From Calycina herbarum (lineage: Eukaryota; Ascomycota; Leotiomycetes; Helotiales; Pezizellaceae), in the NCBI GenBank assembly GCA_001414485.1, contig LLEY01000045.1, positions 124,001-188,000 of the forward strand: DNA of 64,000 bases. The letters run 5' to 3'. Below the pieces are notes generated by a model. It did no database searches and was not told where the DNA came from. It worked only from the letters and a program-made list of their open reading frames with translations. A program made the translations under genes and the position numbers. This document shows, one piece after another, positions 46,612 through 59,234 of this stretch; the first letter of the stretch is position 1; the number at the start of each line of letters is the position of its first letter.

Positions 46612-48519
46612 TACTAGTAAGTAAAAATTCTCTTTACTACGCCTATAAACCCTGCTTACGTACTATGGCCGCTACTAGCAAAGATAATGTTATTTGAAAC
46701 TTGATTATTACTTTTTATACCCTGTCCTTTATTTACTAATATTAAGTCTACTATTTTATTAGACAAAGATAGCGACAGTAGTATGTAGGATTGAACATAT
46801 ACCTTAAGTACCTTAAGCTATGCTCTTAATAGCAGCTATGCCTTGCTAGTTCGTTTCGCTTATTACTCCTCTAGGCGCTGGCAGTATTTCAGCTGGTATA
46901 TTACTTGATTCGATCTGTAAGTGATCTTTAGAAGGGTTAGGTTTCTTAGAAATAAACTTAGATAGCTTCTAGTTACTAGTGTTTAGTAGTTTCGAAACGT
47001 AAGGAATAAAGGTAACTATCTTAAGCGTAGAGTAAGTATATAGAGAGCGTTATTGAAATCTGATAATTAGATGTAGAATATAGATAGAGGAGATAAGACT
47101 TCTTATATACCTGTCCTACTACGTATATTAGACAGGATTTACTGTTTATATCTACTATCCCTGCTCTTGCTCCAGCCTCTAAGTAAAGAGCCGCGCTACT
47201 ACCTAGGAAGATCACAGCTTTATGTCTCGACAGGTAGAAGAGCTTTAGAACCGCTAATAGGTTAAGAGGAACTCTATCTTAAGAGCTCTACCTCGTATTT
47301 ATAAGCTAAGTATCTAGTATATATTGTCTAAAGGCGAATCGGGCTGTCTAGATAGGCTATATATTATTATACTATATAGTTGTTTTTTAGCAGATCTAAG
47401 AAGACTTCCTAATAAAGTAATTATACTTAAGGCGATTACTATAAGAGGAACCTTTTTTAGTGAAAATAGCGAGAAATCTTCTAGCTTATAGGAAAGCGTG
47501 TTGTTTTAAAACGCTCTAACCTATACTAGCTTAACTAGCCCTCCTCTAATTACTCTAGGTATCTCCTATATTATCTATATCCTAGCTAGGCACTAACGGG
47601 TACGGCTTATACTATAAGTCCTACTAATCTTAAACTAAGAGGCTATTTACTAAATATAGTAATCGAGATTATTCTAGACTCTCTCTAAGCTTACTTACTT
47701 TACCTTTTCCCTTGTTTACCGTGTTATAAGCTAAGCTAGCGCTTCTAAAAGATCCGCCTACGTACTAACTCTCTTAAGGCTTGTTTGTTTAGTATCCTCG
47801 TTATATTACCGTGTAATAAGCTAAGCTTGCTCTCTCCTGCCTTAAGTAGTTACTTCCTAAAAAGACCCTCCGTCGTATACCTACCTATGGTTCGTATTAC
47901 ACCTCTCTCTAGCGAGGCATTTTATAAGATGTCTAAAGGATACTAGATATATAGAGGATTTTTAATTTCTATAGAGATATTAGAAAAGGATAGCGATACT
48001 AAGCCTAGTAATAGCGTCTTAACTCAATCGTAGGCGGACCTAGAGAAGAGGAGAAGCTTCGTCGTAGCTATAGACGTATCGTAGAGTGTTAGTATAATTA
48101 AGATAAACTAGATTATTATTAGTACAAAGCAGATTCTTAGTAAGAACGCTAGCGACGGAGACCTGAGAGGTACTCACAAAGGGGCACCAGGTAATTAGAG
48201 GGCTAGCTTAGCCTAGTAAGGGAAATTTAAGAATTAGGATACGTAATACGACTGTCTTATAGAATAACGGTAAGGCCGAGATAGTCTTACTAATAGTAAA
48301 GATAGTATATAGCAGGCGTGTTAGAAAGTTAGGAAGAGGAAGTATTATTAAGATAGGAAGCAGCACTGGATTTATATATGTGGTGGGAACTTAATTAGAG
48401 CTAGCAGAGGTGAGCAGGGGGCTCTGGTAGCTATCGCAAAGGAGCAAGCGCGCTAGAGCAGCAGGGCCGCTAAGCGAGGCGATTCCCTATTCAGGCAATC
48501 CCGGTTTCCAGATGTAGAA
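46612..48519. other. RIP-degraded block
   Basis: No named gene. At 47440-47520 the plus strand reads a mutated version of the end of the frame at 23492-23914 (GENSE..SSS..ESVLF), so a second, degraded copy of that family existed here. GC rises at 47960-48520 (coding-like but unassigned). Confidence 0.4.
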
Positions 48520-51500
48520 TCACCGACATATATATTATTAAAATAGAAAGTAAGGAAGTAATACTTAGTATACTATAGATTTAGGAATATAATCTAGAAA
48601 TCGACTAGAAAGCTAGAATAATAACTTTTAGTTAATATAAATACGTAGGTTTATAATTATAACTATAAGGCAGGAACAAGGTTAGCGCTACCTCTTCTAA
48701 GACACTAGGACACCTTATCTAAGGTCTTCTATAGGTTAGTAAGACAGCTAATAACGAAATACCTATATAGTATAGAGAATTTAAAGCTTTGTTCGAAAAC
48801 CTAGAAGACTTATAAGCCTTACTAAAACATTACTTATAAGATTATAAGATTAAATTAAAAGAGGGTTATTACCTCTTAAAGTAGAAGCTTCGGTTATATA
48901 ACTAGAAAAGCTTATAGAAAATAGAAAGTTATATAAAGAAAGATATTAAGAAGAGATATATTAGAAGATCTAAGTTACTAATTACCTTAAATATACTTAT
49001 TATTAAGAAAAAAGACGACCTAGAGAGAAGAGTATATATTGATTACTAAGAAGTAAATCACGCTATAGTTAAGGACGCTTATCTGCTACTACCTAGCTAA
49101 TACTTATAAGATAAGTTAGATAAGGTAGTATAATTTACGAAATTAGATTAATAAAACGCTTATAGACTTATATAAATAAAAACCGGAGATGAATAGAAGA
49201 TAGTATTTACCTTACTATTAGGCCTTTATAAATATATAGTTATACTATTTAGACTTTATAATATACTAGCTATATATTAGAGATAAAATAATAATATTTT
49301 AAGAGATTTTCTAAGAGTAATAGTAATCTATTACCTAGATAATATCTTAATCTTCTTAGAAAAAGAAGAAGAATATAAGAGATATATTAAAGAAGTTTTA
49401 TAACAACTTATAAAAGTAAACTCTTAGTTAAAACTCTTAAAATACAAGTTTAGAGTAACTTAGATACTTTTCCTAGAATAGGTATTTAGCTTAGAGAAAA
49501 TAGAAATAGATCTAGTAAAGATCTAAGATATCTTAAACTAGAAGTTACTAGAGAATATAAAAGATATATAATCCTTTCTTAGATTTATAAACTTCTACTA
49601 TCTATTTATATAAGACTATATAAAGATTACTAAACTAATAATAGTACTAGTTAAGAAAACTATTAAATTTATTTAGAATAAATAAGCTAAGAATACCTTT
49701 TAAAGAATTAAAGTAAGGTTTATAGAAAAACCGAGTATAATTAAAATAGACGCCTTAGATATATTAGTAGGTACGATTTACCTATAACTAAATAAAAAGA
49801 GGAAACTTATATCTATTATATACTATTCTAAAACGTTTAACCTAGTATAGTAAAACTATAATATCTTTAATAAAGAATTACTTACTATAGTATTAGCCTT
49901 AGAATACTAAAGAATTTATTTATAGCTAGTAAAATACTAAGTTACGATTTTATCTAACTATAAGAACCTTAGAACGTTTATAATAACTAAGGAACTTATA
50001 ACTAGATAGTTAGCTAGATAAGTAGAAATATTAGAAGGATTTAATATTATTATTTAATATATAAAGAGAACGTTAAATACTTAAGCTAATACTCTTAGCT
50101 AAAAACCTAGATATAAGAGAAATAAAGAGTATAAGAAGATTATAATCTTAAAAACTCTTAAGAATAGAGACTTAGTACCTATTATATACAAAATAGTAGT
50201 AATAAATAACATCTAGATAGATAAAATTTAAAATATATATAAAAGGTATAACTAATATATAAAAGGAAAACTATAGGTTCCTAGCTTATATATAAAAGAA
50301 TTTATATAGGAATACTATACTATACCTACTTATAGCTACTAAGGAATTCGTAGAACTCTTTAATAGATAAGATAGTACTACTATATTAATCGATTATCTA
50401 CGATAGTTAAGAAGGTAATAGTAGAATATAATACCTATACCTAGAATAAAGCTTCCTACTATACTCCTTATAGATAGATAAACACTACTCTAATACTATA
50501 AATACCTTAGAAATCGATATCTATAGATTTTATTATTAAACTACTAAAATCTAAGAATCTAATAATAGAGGTTAAATATAATTCTATCCTAGTTATTATA
50601 GAAAGGCTTATAAAATATATAATTCTAGTACTATATATAGAATTAAGTATAGCTAAGGAATTAGTATTCGTATTCCTAAAAGAAGTAGTCTTAAAACATA
50701 GACTACTAGAAGAAATAATCTTAGATAGAGATAAGCTCTTTATCTTAAAATTTTAAATCGCTTTTATAAAACAATTAGATGTAAAAAGAAAGCTTTTTAT
50801 AGCTTTTTACTCTTAGATAAATAGAGGAAACGAATATATAAACTAAGTAGTAGAAATATACTTTCGTTATTATATAAACTACTAATAAAACAACTAGGTA
50901 GAACTACTACTCTTAGTATAGTTTACTTATAATAGTTTAGTAATAGAAATAACACTTATTATACTATTCTATACTAACTTTAAATATAAATTAATAGTAT
51001 ATTAAGAACTACTATCTACAACTATTAATAACTAACTTACTTATATTTACGTCTTAAAAATCAAGAGTCTATATAAGGAACTTATAGAAAACCTATAATT
51101 TATAATAGAAAGAAACACGTACTACTATAATAAACAACGTAGTTAGAAGCTAATACTAAAAGAGAGAGATAAAGTCTACTTAGTATAAAAAAACATTAAT
51201 ATAAAAAGACTAAGTAATAAACTAGATTATAAAAAACTTAGACTATTTAAAATTAAACGAGTTAAGAGATCTTTAAATTATAAACTAGTACTACTAAAGA
51301 TAATAAACATCTACCTAGTATTCTATATATCCTTACTTAAACTAGTACTACCGGGAGCACTACTAGCCCTATTTATAGAAATTCAACTAGTTAATCTAAA
51401 TACTAAATACGAAGTTGAAAGGATTCTTAACTATAAGATTATTAGAGGTAAGGTTAAGTACTTAATTAAATAGTTAGACTATCTATATTTAGAGAATATA

Positions 51501-52548
51501 TAAGAATAAAAAAGCAACCTTAACTATTATCTAAGAGAACTTTAGAAGTTCTACTAACAAAACCTAGGGCTGCCTAGAACTCGGGACTAGGGTTAGACAG
51601 AGACATATTATTAGAAAGTACCTATTTAACGAAAGAAGCTATCTCGAAGGCGAGAAACTAGGCAAAGGAGGACTCGAGAAGAGGACTCGAAGGAGGAGGA
51701 CTCGAAGGAGGAGGACTCGGAGGAGTAATAGAGAATCGTTTACGTATAAGGCTAAAGAAAAATTAATACATAGGTTTTCAAAGCCTAGGGTTAGAAACGA
51801 TAAAATAACTAGGACTATTATAGAACCTTTTCGACTAAATATACTTAGAACAGCGAGAGGATTTAGAGAGCTCTAGAAAACATCGACAAGACTGTTTATA
51901 ATAGAAAGAACAAGTCTCAGCTAGACGTTATATAGATTCGATCTATATAGTAAGAGCTAAACGCTCTTTTCGTTTAGTATATAAAGAGGACATGTTTATA
52001 TATAAAGGAAAGTCGATATCTTTCTAATAGACATATTTTAGGTTTATATTCTAGTGTAGGGACACGCTAGGCTAAGAAGGGGATAGTATTACGAATCACG
52101 TACTAGTACGTAACGAAGTAAAGTCTAGGCAACGCTCTAATAGGACGAGCACTATTATAACCCTAGAAGGAAGGAAGGATTAGATATAGTAGGATATATA
52201 ATCCTAGGATCTTATTATAGTTATATCACGTAACTCGGTTAGAAGCAGTTAGGTAATAGAGTCTAGTTTTAAGAAGCTTTAGAAATAGAGTCGGACTCTA
52301 TCTTCAGGACTCCTACTAAGCAGGACTCTAATATAAACGAAAGATTCTATATAAGACTAGCACGTCTGCTATTAGATAGGAGCTTTGTACTCAACTTTAG
52401 TTATTAATCTTATTATCTTATTTAATATCTTTAATATAAGTAACGAGTTCACTTCTAAGTAAACAACCTAGCGTATCTATACTTCTTACCTATATACTAA
52501 CCTTCGAGACTTAGTTATCTTTATACGGTTCGTTTAAGTTTCGTTATA
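48520..52548 (+). mobile_element. Ty3/Gypsy chromovirus, copy 3, 5'-truncated
   Basis: Same family as copies 1 and 2 but inverted, so it is coding on the plus strand. Similarity starts abruptly near 48520, at the point equal to about 29460 in copy 2; gag and the 5' LTR are missing. Present: reverse transcriptase with VIYYLDNILIFLEKEEEYKR (49322-49381; YLDD now YLDN), RNase H (IDALDILVGTIYL and IFNKELLTIVLAL, about 49740-49900), integrase core (SISIDFIIKL about 50518; LDRDKLFILKF about 50725) and the chromodomain YEVERILNYKIIRGKVKYLI (about 51406-51470). The polypurine tract aagaagggg lies at 52075-52083. Confidence 0.92.
52087..52548 (+). repeat. 3' LTR of chromovirus copy 3
   Basis: 462 bp, reverse of the orientation in copies 1 and 2. 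Starts tattac (mutated TGTCAC) and ends gttata (mutated GTTACA). Following bases taacc would be the TSD. Confidence 0.9.
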
Positions 52549-54781
52549 TAACCTACTTAAATCTTAACTAGCTCTTCCTTTACTATTATAGTTTAAGATT
52601 AGATATAAAGTAGTATCTAATATCGTAGTTATAGTAACTATAAACTTTATCCTAGATAGTTTTAATCTTATAGAATTAAATACTCTACCTAGTCCTAGTA
52701 CCTTCTTCAAAGCCTCTTCTAAAATCTCTATATTATACTTACTATCTATAAAGTAGAATTAGAAAATCCGCCTAAGTATAGCATAGATAGAATAGCTACG
52801 TCTAGCTTTGAAGAGGAAGATAACTCTCGCGAATATAGTAAAAAAAGAGAGATATTACTTAGAGGTCTAGTACTTAGTAAAGAGCTTAATCGTAGCAATT
52901 CTACCTAGCGGTTATTAGTATTTATAAATAACAGAGCTAAAGTTTTTATATCTAAGCTAGTTCTAATAGAATAGTCGAAGTACTTCTATATAGGATAAGG
53001 TAAGTCTAGTGTCTAGCTTAGCTCTTCTAGAAATACTAGAGATACTATACCTCTTAACCTACCTCTATCGAAACCTAGGAACCTTACCTAGTAGGTAGAG
53101 AGTAAGAGCCGTGCTTAGAAGCGAACGTGTTTTCTATAGATCGGGTAAGTAACGATGTTAAAATAGTATTCTCTACCTTTAGTTAATATACTAAAAATAC
53201 TTATATATATATCGTAGATAGTATAGCTGTACTCTAGATAATATTTAATATTTCTCTATAGATATCTAAAGCACGTTATTAGATACTTTAGTAATTGCTA
53301 GTATTCGCTATAGTGTGCTAGGCTTTCTTAACGAAGTGAAATAGTAGACTAGCTATAGTATTTTATAGAGGAGAATATTAATATTATATATACCTCGATT
53401 TCTATATAGATTAGGTTATTATTAAGACTTCGGGAGTTAGCGTAGTTACGAATACCCTAGTAATATACTTAATAGTAGAGAGTCTAGAAAACCTTAGAGA
53501 GGGTGAATACTAAAGTAAGTTAGCTTAAATCAAGACTTAGAGATTAAAGCCTACTGTGACAGACGTGCTTCAGGTAATAGACTTAGAACAAACAACACTC
53601 TATTCTTAGGACAAAAGACGAGGAGAGCAGAAGAGCTCGAGAGAACCGGGAACTAAATACAAGTCATCCGCGCTAGTGCGTGCGTTAGTACTAGCGTGCA
53701 TCTAAGCGAACATGTGACATCCAGCCTTCGTGACTATAACCGTCACAACTACTATGTATATTAGGAGGGAAGCTATTAAGAACAATTACTAAGGTAATGA
53801 ATTCCTAGGGAATATTATCTGGCAGCTTAGACATAGAACATAAGTCTAAGAAGGTTCTTAGGTTATACTAAAAATGAAGAGAAATAGGACTTTCTCCTCT
53901 CGAGTAACGAATGAAATCAAAGGTCTATGATAGAGAGGTGGCGAACTAGCGTAGGGCAGCCTTAAAAAATGCCTCAAAGTGGACCATAGAGAATATATAT
54001 AAGTGTTAACTCGTTCAGCGCGCGCTAGGGATATTTCCTTGTAGAGAACCTCTCCGAGTGCGCTAAAGTGCGTAATAGGTGAAAGGCGACCTGCAGCTAA
54101 GATATTGACTAAATTCAGTAACGAGAATGACTCTGAGAATATAGGGTCAGAGAGTACTTGAAGACGGAAGCGGAGAGCCTCGGAAGCAAAATCGTCGCCT
54201 GGAATATTCGTGACTATGAGCAGGCGAGGGCGGACGCTACCTGCTAAACTCGATGCCGATCCTCTTTTAGCCCACGCTCTTAGTCTCTCTGATACACTAT
54301 CGAGACCGCCGCAATCCTGTGCAAATATACATAAGACATTAATGAATAATGTAAGCAGTCTCTCGAGAGTGTGGCTAGCCAGGTCGTGATGGTTTGACTG
54401 GCTGTTTTCGTCATGTTGCTAGGACACTGGATGGTTAATCACCTCATGACAGGCGTCTTTACCTCTTCTTAAGCTTAGCTGGGTATAATCGGGGCAGCTA
54501 TCAGCTAGCAGCAACGGGTGATTGTCGCTTGCTGTTGTTGAATGAAGACATATATTTGCAACGCCATGTTTTCGGCAATTTGTTATAGTATTACCCGGGA
54601 ACAGGGCTCGCAATGCTCTCGTCTTGAATTGTTTGCCGACAAAGAAGGCAAGGGATGGGTATTGCTGTGCGGGACGTGGAAGGGATGTCGTAATATGGTG
54701 GAGGCGACTTCCATATTGTAGTACGAACCCAGGGTCTTCTTGATGCACGCGTAGCCATTGTTGATGAGAACATAATGCCAT
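52549..54781 (-). pseudogene. Patatin-like phospholipase pseudogene, hit by two LTR insertions
   Basis: Minus-strand ATG 54781 opens MALCSHQQWLRVHQEDPGFV and a frame of 308 codons to TAA 53858-53860 with a single TAG (54419-54421): a large N-terminal region with LERLLTLFINVLCIFAQDCG and RPRLLIVTNIPGDDFASEAL, as in big fungal patatin proteins. One frame over come LPDNIP, EFITLVIVLNSFPPNIH, then a solo LTR (53555-53747). Beyond it: GFDRGRLRGIVSLVFLEEL (patatin oxyanion block, normally DGGGxRG), PYPI and SIRTSLDI in place of the GxSxG serine motif, then IEILEEALKKVLGLGRVFNS. The end is cut by the chromovirus LTR at 52548. Substitutions are RIP-type. Patatins release fatty acids from lipids and, in fungi, often serve as effectors of NLR-like systems. 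Confidence 0.75.
53555..53747. mobile_element. Solo LTR, 193 bp, in the patatin relic
   Basis: TGTGACAGAC to CCGTCACA, inverted relative of the LTR at 45536-45727. Flanks are cctac and actac (four of five match), a TSD with one change. It splits coding pieces of the patatin-like gene. Confidence 0.75.
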
Positions 54782-54904
54782 TTTAGGGTTGTTTATAAGA
54801 AATTGGATAGGGAGGAAAGAAATTTGGATTACAACAAAGTAAAAGCGATTACGGCGGCAACAGCTTATATGTACGTGGTAGTGATTATTCGTAACGGTTA
54901 TAGC

Positions 54905-54985
54905 TAGTTTAACAATTAAGTGAGGTGTTAAGCAAGGTGATCATTAATTAAGCCGGTGATTATGATCAATTAAGTAGGAAAGTTA
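54905..54985. repeat. Short inverted relative of the 41.4-kb minisatellite
   Basis: Three units such as aattaagtgaggtgttaagca, aggtgatcattaattaag and ggtgattatgatcaattaag, the reverse complement of the units at 41391-41557. Confidence 0.55.
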
Positions 54986-55124
54986 TTGTTGGTATGACTG
55001 TCAGACGGCAGTCACGTGGTAGGCAGAATAGGCCTAGTTTCCTACTCAACATGTATAAGTACTCGAGGATATCCTCCTCCTTACACTCTCTTAGACAGAC
55101 AAATACAATCACTCTTTAGAAGAC

Positions 55125-58100
55125 TATACATTTTGCATCCCCAATCCAACAACTTCCTAATCAGCTCGAGGTCCTATTGGTACATGATGCCGAAACAGAC
55201 AAGGCCAGTGCGGCCATGGATGTCAATGTTGGAAATTTTAGTGATGAGGAGGAGATGCCGGGCATGGCCCACGCTGTAGAGCATTGTAAGTTAAAACATT
55301 CTTGCCTAATTGCTATAGCAAAACCATGATTGCTAATGTTTTCCATAGTACTGTTCATGGGCACGAATAAGGTATGTTGTATAGAAAATTTCCCGCGAAA
55401 CCGCGAGAAAAAATAATTTATAAGTATAAGCTAATATCGCCCTAGTATCCAACAGAGAATGATTATTCCCAATACCTCTTATTCAACGGCGGCAGTAGGA
55501 ACGCATACACGGGCGCGACATCAACGAACTATTATTTCGAAGTTGAGGCCAAGCCTGCTGAAGATACAAGTCTAGAAGAGTCATCACCGTTATATGGTGC
55601 CCTAGATCGATTCGTGCAATTTTTCATCGGTCCTCTTTTTCTTGAGTCGGCCGTAGACCGAGAGTTACGGGCAGTTGATTTAGAGAACAAGAATAATTTA
55701 CAAAGTGACCGATGGAGGTTACAGCAACTGGAAAAGTCCTTGTCAAACCTAGAACACCCATTCTCTTATTTTGGTACTGGAAATTTCGAGGTTTTAAAGA
55801 CCCGGCCCGAGGCCCGAGGTGTAGATGTTAGACAAAAGTTTATGGATTTTCACAAGAAGCACTATTCGGTCAATCGTATAAAGCTTGTAATTTTGGGACG
55901 AGAATCCTTAGATGTACTAGAAGAGTGGGCAGCCGATCTTCTTATAGGCGTACGTAATGAAGACTTACCACAGAATCGTTGGGAAGCCACGGTACCTTTT
56001 GGAGAGGGGGCTTTGTTGACTTAATGTTTTGCAAAGCCAGTTATGGATTTAAGACAACTGTATCTTAGATTCCTATTCATAGACGAGGAACTACTTTTTG
56101 AAACACGACCTAGCAGATATATCAGCCATTTGATTGGACACGAGGGCCCGGGAAGCATTATGGCATACATGAAATCCAAGGGTTGGGCCGATGGACTATA
56201 TGCAGGTATGTCTAAAATTTCTCTATTTCGTTTAATCTCCCGCGGAGTGTAAGCCTCCGTCTATCCATATAACATGTTTACTTGCTTTTCCCACTTGTTT
56301 TCTTTAGACCATACCCTTGGTATCTAATTAGTGATCTTGGCCTTGACACTGTGTGATTTCACAAGCCTTCAGCCACTACCACTCGCTAGAGCTGGAATGA
56401 ATTATCTTATTCAATTATGATTGGCCTTGTTTGGATAATATTTGACTAGAGCTAATATTTGATTCAAGGTGTATATCCCGTCTGCCCTGGTACACCTAGT
56501 ATTTTTACCTGTCGGATTCAGCTTACGGAAGACGGGTTGAAGAACTACAAGGAAATTATTAAAATTTTCTTCTAATATGTTTCACTCCTTCAAGAATCCC
56601 CTCCGCAGGAATGGATTTTTCAAGAGCAACAGAAACTGGCGGATATTGCCTTTATGTTCTAACAAAAGACGAATGCTAGTTGGTTCATAAGCATGGTTAG
56701 TGCTGTTATGCAAACGCCGTTACCACGACAATGGCTCCTCAGTGGTAGCAGGTATGTTTATATTTGACAAGCTGCGAGCTGGAATGTTTTACATAACTAA
56801 CAATGCAATTTGTAGACTTCGTAGATTTGACCTAGTAAAGCTCAAGGAGTGCTTGTCTTTCCTAAGGCCTGATAACCTTGGGGTGACTGTGGTATCCCAA
56901 AAGTTTCCGGGGACCTGGGAATCGAAAGAAAAGTGGTACGGAACTGAGTACACATACGGACAAATTCCTGCGGACTTGGTTGTAGAAATTAAAAAGGCTG
57001 TATAAAGCATATCTAAAAGCAGACTCTTAGAATTGCATCTCCCGTATAAAAATCAATTTATTCCTACCAAGCTGGAGGTGGAAAAGAAGGAAGTCAAGGA
57101 GCCTGCAATCCCACCTAAGTTGATTAGAAGTGACGACTTAGTAAGGACGTGGTACAAAAAGGGTATGTTGAACGTTGTAATAGTCGAGTAATCAAACTGA
57201 CAGATATGCCAGATGATACATTTTGGGTCCTAAAGGCTAATCTTTTCGTCACCTGCCGCAACATATTGACCCATGCTACCGCGGAGAATTGTCTTAAAGC
57301 ACTATTGTACACAGATGTCGTGAGAGATGTACTAGAAGAGTATTCTTACGATGCCGAGTTAGCTGGTCTTAATTACTCAATCTTAAGCAATTTAACGGGG
57401 ATCAAAATCAATGTTTCCGGCTATAACGACAAGCTTTCGGTCCTTTTGGAGAAAGTTCTTATGACCATGAGAGCTCTCGAAGTTAAGGAAGCAAGATTCG
57501 AGATCATTAAGGAGAGATACGCACGTGGCTTGAAAAATTGGGACTTCTAACCGCCGTATAACCAAGTCGGTAGCTTCACTAGGTGGTTGAACTCCGAAAA
57601 AGGATATATTGATGAGCAATTACTCGCTGAGTTAAAGCACCTCACTGCCGCCGATATTCAACAATTCTACCCTCAACTACTTACCCAAATGTATATTGAA
57701 ACCCTTGTCTACGGAAACCTTTATAAAAAGGACGTATTAAAACTTAGCGACTTGATCAAAACTATCTTGAAGCTAAGAATTCTGCCTTAAACATAGTGGC
57801 CTATTTCCAGGTCCTCGGTCTTCCCTCCCGGATCCAACTATATCTATCACAAAACCCTAGGAGACCCCGCCAATGTCAATCATTGTATAGAATATCTATT
57901 ATTCGTTGGAGACAGGTTAGAACGGCAGTTACGAGCTAAGACATTATTGCTTGATCAAATGACCTAGGAGCCCGCGTTTAATCAACTACCGACCAAGGAA
58001 CAACTTGGCTATGTTGTTTTCAGCGGAGCTTGAATCGCTAAAACCACCATCGGTTATAGATTCATTATATAGAGTGAAAAGATACCCGAGTATCTGGAGT

Positions 58101-58672
58101 CCAGAATTGATTCATTCCTTGATGGGTTCAGCAAGACACTTGCCGCTATACCGGATGCGGAGTTTGAAGGCCATAAGAGAAGTTTAATCACCAAGCGCCT
58201 GGAGAAGTTGAAGAATCTCGATCAAGAGTCGAGCCGCCTTTGGATGCAGATTGACAGCGAGTACTTTGATTTTGAGCTCAGTAAGGACCAAGCATTGCAC
58301 CGATCGAAGCATACTTTTACTGACTAAATGACAGCTCAACAAGACGCAACGAATATCAGATTACTAACCAAGGCCGACATGATCACGTATTATAACTGCT
58401 TTATCCTTCCTTCGTCCCTATCTCGTGCTAAACTAGCCATCCACTTGAATGCACAGACTCCCACGACTGGGGGTGTAGAGAATGGACCTAAGACTCTAGC
58501 ACTTAACAAGGATAAGAAAGGCAAAGAGGATGGCGAAGTTGTTAAGACGGAAGGCAACGGCACGACACCATACATTATCACTGATGTTCGAGAATTCAAA
58601 TCAAGACTTCAAGTCAGCGCGGGACCACAACCTGTCACACACATCTCCAAGTTTAAGGAGTTGGAGTTGTAG
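55125..58672 (+). pseudogene. STE23-like: Insulysin/STE23-type M16 metallopeptidase pseudogene
   Basis: Insulysins are zinc peptidases that degrade short peptides and in yeast mature a-factor. Order: IQQLPNQLEVLLVHDAETDK, VNVGNFSDEEEMPGMAHAVEH (HxxEH zinc motif intact), an intron at about 55287-55347, LFMGTNK, a second intron (about 55371-55445), YPTENDYSQYLLFNGGSRNA, then 55614-56024 (ESAVDRELRAVDLENKNNLQ, the distal Glu of the zinc site). After TAA come YISHLIGHEGPGSIMAYMKS, a degraded intron region, LTEDGLKNYKEIIKIFF, 56810-57003, 57149-57550 (YSYDAELAGLNYSI), 57587-57790, SNYIYHKTLGDPANVNHCIE, and the end at TAG 58670-58672. Nearly full length (about 1000 codons) with many stops and several frame changes. 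Probably an extra copy killed by RIP while the normal gene lies elsewhere. Confidence 0.9.
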
Positions 58673-59231
58673 GAACAGAACTCATCACGTTAGATCTTCA
58701 ACTAGTTTCCGCAAATTAAGGATTTATTGTTAATCCATTGAAAGTATTTCCATTCTGTGTTAAGAATATTGCGTCCAAACTTGGTGATTGCGCTCCTGCG
58801 CTCCCACGCTCCCATTCGTTGGACTCGATCGCTTTCTTTTGACTCCCCTACTCTTCAACTCACGACTCCATAGGTGTGTCCATTTTAGAGGAACATGAGC
58901 AAATTGCAGATTTTTCGACTTAGTAGGAGGCGCGGATGCGCCCTTCCTCTTCTGTGGTGTATTAATAAGGAAAAACATAAATGGTACCCCTACAAACAAC
59001 GACAAACACCCCACCAAGCATCATGGGAATTCGTACATTCATTCCCCACTACGAGCACAGATTCAAGCACTTTCTCACCCATATTTTCCCCTATTGGATG
59101 TAGGTGTACTAAGAAGGAAAAGACTTCCCCTCAAAATATCAACAACCCCACCAAGCACTATGGGAACTCGCTTGAAAGTGCCGTGGGCTAGATGTTTCGC
59201 ATAGTGAATATGATAAGGAGTTGCTATTGTG
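58673..59231. other. Intergenic region
   Basis: GC near normal and no gene; short open stretches are unrecognised. Direct repeat ccccaccaagca/caccaagcac near 59011 and 59150. Confidence 0.4.
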
Positions 59232-59234
59232 ATT

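Noticed and set aside
48520..52548. Intact autonomous retrotransposon
   Set aside because: Every domain contains stops, the YLDD box is altered, and the 5' LTR and gag are missing.
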